From Hirsutella rhossiliensis (taxonomy: Eukaryota; Ascomycota; Sordariomycetes; Hypocreales; Ophiocordycipitaceae), in contig NW_025408669.1 of assembly GCF_020360975.1 (NCBI RefSeq), forward strand, positions 5,146,001-5,210,000: DNA of 64,000 bases, written 5' to 3'. The notes under the pieces are model-generated. The model saw only the letters and a list, made by a program, of their open reading frames with translations. It searched no databases and was not told where the DNA came from. How positions within the stretch are numbered: position 1 is the stretch's first letter; every line of letters starts with the position of its first letter. The translations under genes were made by a program, and so were the position numbers. Below, piece by piece: positions 23,707 through 32,580 of the stretch.

Positions 23707-24751
23707 AGTAGTAGTAGTAGTATTGATTACCGTCTGGGACATCCCTATAAGGGCAAAAGACGTGCTAGGCTAGAGAAGACTAGATACATAGAATATCCCG
23801 AGTACCTGGACTAAGGACCGTGTGTAGCACCTAACCACTCCATCTAGCAATTCTGAGGCTCTGAGGCCGGTCGGAAATTCGGGGCCCTTCCCCCGTCAGC
23901 GGGTTCCAGGCACGGCAGTGAAGCCGTAATAGTAGTCAGTCTTTGGCCGAGGCCGGGTGACTGAGAAAGCCCACGAAGTCATGGGCCGGCCGCAAGCCCT
24001 CGAGGAGGGCCTACGGGCAGAAAGAAAAGAAAAGAAAAAGGAAGCAGAGAGTGTAGCAATGTTAGTCGGGGATTCGCCCCGATGGCGATTGTCTTCTCCG
24101 CAGGAGCGTTCGATCCGGGGCCACTTCGTGGTTATGACAGTCGGCGAAGTCCCCGTGCCTGCTCCTCGTAGCAAGCAGGTGGTGGAGGTGTTGTCGATTG
24201 GTGTGCAGCTCCGGGGGACACCCGGGTGAGGCCTTGAGCTCTAGGCTCTTGTAGCTCCTCGGGGCCCCCGCGGCCCACCAGTCCAGAGGAAGTCGGGCCG
24301 CTGGGCGGCAGAAAGGCCGCAAGGCGGCAAAGTTCAGCCGCGAGACGGCAGAAGGAGGCAGAGCCGCAAGGCGGCAGAAGGCGAGGCCAGCCAGTAAAGG
24401 CGGCAGAGGTGCGAGGCAGCGCGAGGCGTGCCAGGAAGGGCGAGAAGAAGGGCCGCGAGGCGGCAGAAGAGGTCGGGGCCGCGAGGCGGCAGAAGTCGAG
24501 GCCAGCCAGTAAAGGCGGCAGAAGAAGGCGATGCCGCGAGGCGGCAGAAGGCGAGGCAGCGCGAGGCATGCCGTTATTCGAGACCAGCTTCCCAAGAGGA
24601 GACGAACTCTCCAAAGTCTGCCTTTTGGTGCTTGCTAGAGCCCCGTTAGGGCTAGAGAGGCAGAAGCATGGTCGGGTGACCTGAAAATAATTATCCACTA
24701 ACAGGCTGCTAACAGCCCGCAGAAGAGAAGAATTTTTACAGGGGAGAGTTG
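23707..24751 (-). mobile_element. Chimeric non-autonomous LINE-tail element, copy 2
   Basis: The structure is the same as at 15991-17005: a head of about 0.46 kb (24290-24751) with repeated CCGCGAGGCGGCAGAAG-type units, then an ORF2-end remnant, a diverged LINE 3' UTR, the terminal hairpin and an (ACT)n tail. The 14-bp motif flanks both ends (23693-23706 and 24752-24765). Its 3' UTR belongs to a different subfamily from the two full-length LINEs, and only the last 55 bases or so are shared. An RNA polymerase III promoter in the head is possible but not convincing. Confidence 0.78.
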
Positions 24752-24786
24752 GACTCTTAGGAGGTGGGAGCTTGCGAATTCCAAAT

Positions 24787-24921
24787 AAAGTGGGGCGTGG
24801 CACGGGTAGCCCCTGAATGCGTATCTTATGTAGCTACGTACTGTGGGGCTCGTGACATGGGTGCGGTCCGTCGGCACTCAAAGGGATGCGAGTTCCAAAT
24901 AAGTGGGGCGTGGCACGGGTA
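24787..24921. repeat. Two copies of a TIR-like motif
   Basis: AAGTGGGGCGTGGCACGGGTA occurs at 24788-24808 and, with its AAATA leader, at about 24897-24921. The same word, in both orientations, forms the ends of the 71-bp palindromic unit at 26302-26372. The copies bracket the secreted-protein gene and may be ends of a decayed TA-flanked DNA transposon. Confidence 0.55.
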
Positions 24922-25005
24922 CTCGGAAGAGTTGGCAACCGATCGCCCCCTGGCGTGAAACCCAGCCTCCACGCGCTGACTCGCCGGACCTGTCACGTCC
25001 TTATG

Positions 25006-26076
25006 TTAGCTCGCCGGGACCGTGACGCCCGGAACCAGGCAGGTACGTGGTGACGTCGCGGAGTCGTTGGTGTATGCCCACCGGTTCCACGGGTCTACCT
25101 GGAAGGCGTCCTTGATGTGCTCGCCCGGCTTTGGTGAATAGTCCGCTTGCACCGTAGTTGCACGCACTGGCAGTGACCGACCAAAAGCAGCGTCCCGTCT
25201 CAAGGGGGTGGGTGGCACGCGAATCCCTACCGGCCGACAATAACAGGCTACGTCGTCTGCCTCGAATTGATTACCGAATAGGTCGTACCACCAACCCCGG
25301 TTGCGATCCCTACAGAAGTGAATGAGTTCGTTTTGCCCTCGCAAGTTGCAGATATATACCAGGGAGGGCCGGCCAATCTTGTCACAGTAGGACAGACCCG
25401 TCCACACGTCACGTCCGCGCTGGATTTGGGGCAGCTGTGGTTTCCCACGCACCGGGCCCTGTCGCACCGGCCTCCCTCGCTGGTCGCGTGTACCCCACGG
25501 TGGCACGGCCAGGGCCTTCCCCTTCTCCGGTCCAGGCAGGGTAGCTCTGGGCCCGGTTTCACGCTTGTCTTTGTTGACAAACCCGCAGATGCGAACCCTT
25601 GAACCGGAAGCACTTAACCATCTGTGCGCTCCAGACGGCTTCGGGTGTATTTTTGTAGCCCGGTACCCCCGACCCGGGGATCGGACATTTGTCGGTGTGC
25701 AGTCGTGCATGATACCGATTCCCTCCACGAAGCTATGGCGTGTGTCACCAATCCATCCAACCCCATCCTTCTCGCAAACCGCGAAGTATTGAAACTTTCC
25801 CCCAATCCAGCAGGCCATGGTTACATATGGCCTAGCGAAAGGTGTGCATGCTAAGTCGCGACTGCTTATGTCGACATCGGGCGCTCTCTCCCCGCCAGGT
25901 CCCAACGGGATCTGCTTGGCTGAACATGTTCCTAAGAACGCCAGTAGTAGCCAGGCGATTAGGAAACCCACCCGGACCCCAGACCGAGGGGCAGGGCCCA
26001 CCGCACCCCGCAGCCGAATCCAGCCCGAGGTAATATCATGCCAACAGAATGACACCGAGAGCGTGAGGGCAGGCAT
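25006..26076 (-). CDS. Putative secreted cysteine-rich protein with duplicated domain
   Basis: An intact 356-residue ORF with normal, RIP-free codon use, the only plausible host gene here. A hydrophobic segment at residues 36-50, ending GTCSA-KQ, looks like a signal peptide with a long N-region; an upstream intron or signal anchor is possible. The mature part has two copies of one cysteine frame: C77-x11-C89-x11-C101-x24-C126 and C231-x11-C243-x11-C255-x24-C280, with matching aromatic and Gly positions. They are joined by a basic, Pro-rich linker of about 100 residues. A TATA-like ATAAAAG lies about 35 bp upstream of the ATG. It sits between two inverted LINE copies, a setting common for fungal effector genes. 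The family is not recognised, and an effector role is inference. Confidence 0.6.
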   Translation of the reverse strand: MPALTLSVSFCWHDITSGWIRLRGAVGPAPRSGVRVGFLIAWLLLAFLGTCSAKQIPLGPGGERAPDVDISSRDLACTPFARPYVTMACWIGGKFQYFAVCEKDGVGWIGDTRHSFVEGIGIMHDCTPTNVRSPGRGYRATKIHPKPSGAHRWLSASGSRVRICGFVNKDKRETGPRATLPGPEKGKALAVPPWGTRDQRGRPVRQGPVRGKPQLPQIQRGRDVWTGLSYCDKIGRPSLVYICNLRGQNELIHFCRDRNRGWWYDLFGNQFEADDVACYCRPVGIRVPPTPLRRDAAFGRSLPVRATTVQADYSPKPGEHIKDAFQVDPWNRWAYTNDSATSPRTCLVPGVTVPAS

Positions 26077-26107
26077 TTCTGGTCTGACGCGGGTTGGTTG
26101 CGGGCGC

Positions 26108-26116
26108 TTTTATGGT
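26108..26116 (-). promoter_or_regulatory. TATA-like element upstream of the secreted-protein ORF
   Basis: The minus strand reads CCATAAAAGCG about 35 bp upstream of the ATG at 26076. Position and sequence fit a core promoter. Only the motif supports this. Confidence 0.3.
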
Positions 26117-26301
26117 ACGGGTGTGGAAAATCGGGCGGGTTGTTGGTTGGAGTCCGGCAGATGGGAGGCGGTAACGCGTGAAGTCAGTCTGTAGGCTTGG
26201 GTCGGTGGCCTCGTAGGCGTAGTGGGATCACTGAGTCCGAATCCAATGCTTATAGGTGGTGACAGAATTTTTTGGGAAGCGGCTGAGTTACTCATTCTTT
26301 A

Positions 26302-26372
26302 TACCCGTGCCACGCCCCATTTAGGTGGTGCGAGTTCTACGAGTGACAATAAAGTGGGACGTGGCACGGGTA
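26302..26372. mobile_element. 71-bp palindromic TIR unit (miniature element)
   Basis: TACCCGTGCCACGCCCCATTT at 26302-26322 is mirrored, with few mismatches, by its reverse complement at 26351-26372. TA lies at both outer ends and about 28 bp lie in the middle. This is the shape of a very short TA-inserting miniature element or a hairpin. Related half-units lie at 24787-24921. Confidence 0.5.
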
Positions 26373-26681
26373 CTCAGAGAGCACTATGCGCTCTCTTAGC
26401 GTAAGCTGGCGTCTTACTTGGCATGGAAGCCATGCCAGTGATCGGAATGGCTGGTCTGGTCTGGTCTCGGGGGTCAGACCAACACGCCCGCCAAGGAAGC
26501 TGACGTAATCGTGCCCGCCCCCACTTTAATTTGGTTTCGCGAAGGCTCACCCACTCTGTCTTACAGCACTCCCTTGTATTCTTACTTTCTTGGCACCATC
26601 TGTTAAGGACTTCGCTGTACACAACACACATCCGCTAACAAGGGCGTTTAACACCACGCTCAGCGCAAGCTGAGGGCGGCG

Positions 26682-28387
26682 ATGGCACCCAACCCCGCGG
26701 ACCAGGCGCGACTGCCGCCCCAGGAACAAGAGCCGATGACTCCCACGAACGCCCCAGGAGCTAGAGAAGCGCTCCTCCGGCAGGCCCCACGCGCGGGTCT
26801 TGCCGAATTACTGTTGCCACGACGCGCACAGCAACCCGACGACTCTCCATTCGGCTCCACGAACAGCGACAATGCCCACACCGACACCGACCAGCCAGAT
26901 GCTGTAATGGGAGACGCAGCAGACGAAACCGAGACCGACGAGCCGGACGACCTGCCCGAGACTCAAGGCCCAGCAGTAACGGTTGCCCACGCGGCAGAGA
27001 GACTTATCGCCAACCAGATGGAAGCACAACAGGCAAAGCTGGCCGTCTTCCGCGCATTCTGCACCGCCTTCGACAAGACGGCTGCCCAGTTCAACTCGGG
27101 CCACGAGCTCAGCTTCGCGAAGGAATTCTCGCGCGGCTTCATTAGCTACTGGGACGACGCGCTCAACGGCGCGCCCACACGCGCCGGTCAGAATGTCAAC
27201 AACCGCCACGGCAGAGACGGGACCGCACCGACCTACGCCGCTATGGCCCAGAAGGGGATGGCACAGACAAGGGCTCCCTGCCGGCACGCCTCGGCCCGAA
27301 GCCCCGGAAGGCGCCTCCGGTCCAGCCGCCTAAAGATGACCTGCGTGTCTTCGTGCGGCTCGACGACAAGTCCCCAGCATGGGGCTATCAGGGGCATGCC
27401 ATCAGAGCTCACGTAGCTAAGACTCTCAACCTAGGGACAGAACGCATGCCACAGATCGCCCGGGTTAAGACTGGATGGGCTATACGGGCCTCAGACCGGG
27501 AGGCGAGGACCTGCTTGTGGAACGGCAGGACGACTGGGCGGCCCGCCTCGGGGCCGTGGCGGTTGAAGGCTTCCAGAAGTGGCACACGTACGCTGTGGCC
27601 GACTGCCCCAGGCAGCTCACGGATATCTGGGGGGCCGCCGTGGACTATGACCAAGCTATCAAAGAAGAGATCAAGCTCCAGACAGGTGCCGAACCAATTG
27701 ATGTGCACATTGCTAAGAGATACTCCGAAAGCTCCGACCAGCCCACTGTGACAATGATTGTGTCCTTTCAGGCGGCGATACAGAGGAGATGGCGGCTCTT
27801 CGGCACCAGCCGACTAGCCCGACTGATCGCCAAGACCGCCCGGCCCGCGCAGTGCGACACCTGTTGGGATTATCACTCCCGCTACGCCTGCGACCGAAAA
27901 CAAGCCTGCCGACGATGCGGCGGGAAAGACCATCGCGATAACGACTGCAAGCAGCCGGAGAGGTGCGCGAACTGTTCCGGCCCTTCCCGGCAGACCATAA
28001 GGAGTGCCCTGCCAGACCTAGGCGCTCACGGCCAACTCGTGCGGCTCTCAAGATCGAGAAGTACGCCGTAAGGAAGATCGGCTCTCAGCTATACCGGCAA
28101 GCCAATATGGAGCTCGAACGGGCCACGGCGACCGCCTCCCCCCAACCCTCCCAAGGACCGACCCCATCGCCCTGCATGAGAGCTGCCGAGGCCCGCCTAG
28201 GCAAGCAACAGGACCAGCAGCAGCAACAGCAGCAGCAACAGCAGCAGCAATGTCGACCCCAGCGGCTGTCCCCCACCAGCGCGCAGGCGCCAGACTCCAC
28301 AACGCTCCTCCACCACAGGAAGACAGATCCGAGTCTCCTATGAAGAGGCGCCGACGAAACGTATCCCTGGACCCCTATGAACAATAG
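26682..28387 (+). pseudogene. LINE copy 2 ORF1: RNA-binding protein with zinc knuckles
   Basis: The start and domain order are those of copy 1. The first 240 or so codons are open here where copy 1 has a lost base. A lost C in a C-run near 27276 and a break near 27490, shared with copy 1, shift the frame. The knuckles lie at about 27857-27990 (C-x2-C-x3-H-x4-C repeated, then C-x2-C). A CAG/CAA-coded Gln run follows at 28211-28250. The stop TAG at 28385 overlaps the ORF2 ATG at 28377. Confidence 0.9.
28211..28250 (+). repeat. CAG/CAA microsatellite coding for polyglutamine in ORF1
   Basis: An imperfect (CAG)n/(CAA) run codes for about a dozen Gln. It appears the same length in LINE copy 1 (22010-22055 on the other strand), which supports very recent duplication of the two copies. 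Confidence 0.85.
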
Positions 28388-31300
28388 GCCCCCAACACTA
28401 ACAACTCGCGACAGGAGGACGATCCGAGTTCTCCAGGCCAACGTGGCCAAAATAGGGGCCTATCATAGCATAGCCCTACGACTAGCGGAAGCAGAAAACT
28501 ACGACGTCGTGCTCATCCAGGAACCGAACGTTTGGATAGAAAGAAGGCGGAGCCTGCAGGACCCAGACGCACCGCTCCTTCCACGCATTCGCCCCAGAAC
28601 GCGCCTGGGAACCGGATCAGGCCCCGAGAGTGATCTCGTATGTCCGGAACCACCCAGATATACGGGCAGAGCAACTCTGCCCCGCCCCTACGCGTGATAT
28701 CCTGTGGCTCCGGGTAAACAGCACCCTTATTATCAACTTCTATCGACACGCGAAGACACCCGAGCCACTCGACTACCTCCTCCACCAGCAGGACGTCCCC
28801 GAGAGATGCCTCATCGCGGGCGACTTCAACGCCTGTCATTTCTCCTGGCAGCCTGGAGCCCGGAGTGCGAGGAACGGAAGGACATCGCCCAGTGGGCGGC
28901 CGACAAGGGCTCGGACTGCTCACCACGCCAGGCGAGGCCACACACGCCCGCGGAAATACCATTGATCTAGCCTTTGCCAATATCCCTCTGCGGACGCGCT
29001 TATCGAAGAGCACCTTCATACCGGCTCGGACCATTACACGATCAGCATTACGCTCCCCGGCGGATTCCCCCAAGGACGATAGCTAGACCAAGGGTAAGCT
29101 CCGAGGAAGAAATGAAGCGATTCGAGGAACTTGTGCGGGCTGGGGCCACAGCACTACCCCGGCTGGCCGTTGAGCCCAGAGGCCTGGAGAGGCTGGCCGA
29201 GGCGCTGTCTCGCCTACTCCAAGAGGCGGCCGACGCAGCGGGCCGACGGCCCAGGAAGAACGCGAGAGGCACCCCATGGTGGAACGATCAGTGCGCCGGT
29301 GCAGCGGCCGAACTAAGAGCTATGCGGCGGATCTACCCCACAGGGCACGGCAGAGAGGTCCAGACTGCCCGGCGGGAGCTGCGCCGGGCGGTACGGCGGG
29401 CTAAGAGACATTTCTGGCAGACTGTTCTAGAAGGCGCCGAGAGCAACCAGGATATCTATAAGATCATGCGGTGGTCGAGGAAACCGAGCCCGTTCCGGGC
29501 CCCGCCTATACAGGTAGGCGACCAGGTCTTCGAGACCCAGACGGAAAAGGCAAACGCGCTCCGAGTCGAGATCCTAGAAAGGCGCGGGGCCGCGGACGAC
29601 ATCCCGGACCCCTGGGCCCCAGAGGTGCTGGCCCCAGGAGGACTCTCGACTGCAGCGTCACGCTCGCGGATGCGGCATGCGCCTGCACCTCTACGGGCAA
29701 CACCTCCCGGGGATCGACGGCATCACGGTCCGAATGCTGCGTCGCGTCTGGAACCACATCGGCGAGGCGGTGAGGGAACTATATGAAGGCTGCCTACACG
29801 TGGGCTACCACCCCGCCTGTTTCCGCGCAGCAGAGGTCGTAATGATCCCTAAGCCTGGCAAGAGGGACCTGTCTATTCCGAGAGGCTGGAGGCCGATTTC
29901 TCTCCAGCTTGCCTCGGCAAGGGACTCGAACGCCTAATAGCCCGGCGCCTGCCTGGGCTGCGATCACACAACGAGTCATCCACAGCCAGCATGCGGGTGC
30001 CCTGCCCAAACGTTCAGCGCTCGACCTAGCGCTAGCATTGCTCCACGACGCGGAGACGGCCCTCACCGAGGGGAAAGTCGCCACGCTAATCACGATGGAT
30101 ATACAGGGCGCCTTTGACACGGTTCTGCGGAACCGGCTCCTCCTACGCCTACGGGAACAGGGCTGGCCAACAAACCTGGTCCGGTGGGCAGGCTGCTTTA
30201 TGGAGCAGAGATCGGCCAGAATACGGCTCGAGGATATAACGACGCCGACAACCCCCCTGACGTGCGGGCTGCCACAGGGCTCCCCGGCCTCCCCGATTCT
30301 CTTCCTCCTCTATACAGTGCCCATCTACTCGACAGGGGAACCGAACTCGCGCTTCGGCTACGCAGATGACGTGGCCACCCTGATCCGGGGCCGGTCCCTA
30401 CAGGAGACGGCCGCCCGGGCCACGCGCGCCGCGGGTGAGCTCATCCAGTGGGGAGCCGATAATGGCGTAGTGTTCGACCCGGGCAAGACAGAAGTCATCC
30501 ACTTCACGAGACCGAGATACAAAGGGGACCTGCCGTCGGTCTGGCACGGGTCCGTAGAAAGGAGCCACAGCAGGACCTGCGCTGGCTCGGCGTCTGGTAC
30601 GACAGAAAGCTCTCATTCCGCACGCATGTGGAGAAGTGGGCCGCGAAGGCGATGACGGCCGCAGGGTTCCTCCAGAACCTCTCAAACACCCGGCGCGGAA
30701 TCCTCCCGGTCGACACGGCATGCGGTCACGGCCTGCGTCCTCCCGATCCTTTATACGGCGCCCATGTATGGTACCCGGGGCGCTTCGGCCTGTGTGGGGG
30801 ACTGCCCGCTTAGTTCCGTCGCGGATCACCTACCTGAAGAATAGGATCCAGCTGACCTTAAACGTCGCAATGCGCGCTATCGCGCCCGTCTGGTGTACCA
30901 TGCCGATTGTGGCCCTCCACCGAGAGACCGGCATCCCCCCTGCCACGCTGCTCCTCGCAGACGCCCAGAGACGCGCCGCGGTCCGTCTACGCTCCCTAGA
31001 TGAGCGGCACCCTTGACCCCGTATGAGCATCCTCCCAACGCCTGGCCGGGAGCTAATGAAGAGGCACGGTATGCGGGCCTCGCGCGGCCCAGAAGCAGCA
31101 CGCCTCGAGACTCCTGCGTCTTCACCAAATGACGGCCCATGCTCCGAGGCCCCGACTTCTCCCCCCAGCACCCCCTCAGCCCGACCCGACAGGGGGCGTA
31201 GACAAAACGCAGGCGGCTCGAGACTTCCACTCGTGGCTCCGGGTATGCCCTGAAGATACCCTCATCGTCTACACTGACGGCTCGCAGAGCGAAGACGGCG

Positions 31301-32108
31301 CCTGCGGGTATGGGTACTCAGTGTGGCTAGGCCCCAGCGAAGTGACCTACGGCAGCGGTCGGGTCCTACTCGCTGAGGTCTACGACGCAGAGGTGGAAGG
31401 CGCCCTCGAGGGGCTTCGAGCGGCACTCACGTGGTCCCCCAGAACCCCGGACCAGCAGTGGCCGATAGTCGTCTGCCTTGATAACACTGCGGCTATAAGA
31501 GCCATACGAGGCAGCCCATCGATCTCGTCGCAAGCGGCTGCGGAGAAGTTCGCTGAGGCCGCGGCTCGACACGGAGATGTCAGCACGCGTTGGTGCCCCG
31601 GCCATACGGGGATCGCCGGCAACGAGCGGGCCGACCAGCTAGCAAAGGAGGGCTGCCGGGCCGAGGGTCCGGACAGATCGCCGACCTACGCGAACATCAA
31701 GAGACAGGCCAAGGCTGCGGCCAGGCGCGACTTCCAGGACTGGTGGGCCGCGGGGCCCTGAGCAGCTACAAGAGCCTAGAGCTCAAGGCCTCGCTCGGGT
31801 GCCCCCCGGAGCTGCACACCAAACGAGAGCACCTCCATCACCTGCTCGCTGCGAGGAGCGGGCACGGGGACTTCGCCGACTACCACGAGAGGTTTAACCA
31901 CGAAGAGGCCCGGATCGAATGCTCTTGCGGGAGGAGAAAATCACCGACACACCCCTTCTACTGCCGGAAGGTAGGTACTCGACACCGCCTAAGGCTAGCC
32001 CCCACGGCGGGCAAGGCTATCAACCAGGCACTAGGAAGGGGATTTGACCGGTTCCTCGGGCTAGTAACGGAGGCAGAATTCTTTGATCGGATCTGCCACC
32101 GCCACTAG
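28377..32108 (+). pseudogene. LINE copy 2 ORF2: endonuclease, reverse transcriptase, RNase H
   Basis: The order matches copy 1: endonuclease from 28410 ('AGDFNACHFSW' near 28815-28850), RT from about 29680 ('GLPQGSPASP' near 30270-30300, 'FGYADD' near 30350-30370) and RNase H ('YTDGS' near 31270, 'CLDNTAA' near 31475-31495, 'GHTGIAGNERADQLAK' near 31600-31650). The TAG between endonuclease and RT (near 29083) is shared with copy 1. Several one-base losses differ between copies. The C-terminus ends at 32108. If repaired it would encode about 1,240 residues, usual for Tad-type LINEs. Confidence 0.9.
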
Positions 32109-32409
32109 CTCGAGGCAACCCTCCAACCTAATATGTACAACTCTCTCTTTTCTATGTTTTCTGCCCGTAGGCTCCCTGTGGGCCTACGGCCCAGCTGACT
32201 GCGTGGGCTTTCTCAGTCACCCGGCTCTGACCGAAGACTGACTAATATTACGGCTTCGCCGCCGTGCCCGGAACCCGCTGACGGGGGAAGGGACCTGAGA
32301 ATCCGAGCGGCCACAGAGTCCAAGAATTGCTAGATAGGGGAGTAGAAGTAAGGAACGCGCGACGGGTCTCCGACGAGCATCCCCATCTTGTACTATACCT
32401 AGCCTAGCA

Positions 32410-32441
32410 CGTCTTTTGCCCTTATAGGGATGTCCCAGACG
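32410..32441 (+). promoter_or_regulatory. Conserved 3' terminal hairpin of the LINE family
   Basis: CGTCT (32410-32414) pairs with AGACG (32437-32441), and inside it CCCT (32419-32422) pairs with AGGG (32426-32429). It lies about 10 bases before the (ACT)n tail. The same hairpin is present in the array copies and in both chimeric elements although their upstream 3' UTRs differ. By analogy with other LINEs it may be the site recognised by the reverse transcriptase; that function is inferred. Confidence 0.55.
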
Positions 32442-32465
32442 GTAATCAATACTACTACTACTACT

Positions 32466-32479
32466 ACCTCCTAAGAGTC
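32466..32479. repeat. 14-bp motif at the 3' end of LINE copy 2
   Basis: ACCTCCTAAGAGTC is the reverse complement of the junction motif in the minus-strand array. Beyond it the frame of the older RIP-mutated LINE ORF1 begins, and the motif can be read as part of that frame, which argues that it is target DNA and not the LINE's own end. Confidence 0.65.
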
Positions 32480-32580
32480 CCGGAATGCCGACCGAGTTAA
32501 GATCGTCTGCAGAGACAAAGCCGAGCTTTAGATGGTCAAAGAGGCTGCGCAGAAGACAGCCGTGGAAGGTTCACGAGTTA

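Larger units (their letters stand above)
26564..32465 (+). mobile_element. Full-length Tad-like LINE, copy 2 (RIP-free)
   Basis: A 5.9 kb copy nearly identical to copy 1 but in the opposite orientation, with the 5' ends facing each other across the secreted-protein gene. The differences I noticed are mainly short indels. The 3' end is (ACT)n followed by ACCTCCTAAGAGTC (32466-32479), the same 14-bp motif as in the array. The 5' flank (…CTGTCTTACAG) lacks that motif, so a normal target duplication is missing. Confidence 0.95.

Noticed and set aside
24600..24700. RNA polymerase III A and B boxes in the chimeric head
   Set aside because: Candidate words have mismatches at invariant positions, so a tRNA-derived SINE head cannot be claimed.
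15991..24765. CRISPR array or satellite reading of the repeated junctions
   Set aside because: The units are whole retroelements of different lengths with LINE coding and tails; the short repeat is a junction motif.
24132..24803. 223-codon minus-strand frame through the chimeric head
   Set aside because: It is Pro/Leu/Ala repeats caused by the GC-rich units, crosses the 14-bp junction and runs into the LINE remnant in the wrong phase.
25318..26194. Plus-strand frames opposite the secreted-protein ORF
   Set aside because: They overlap an ORF with a signal-like segment and a patterned Cys duplication; the plus-strand frames show neither.
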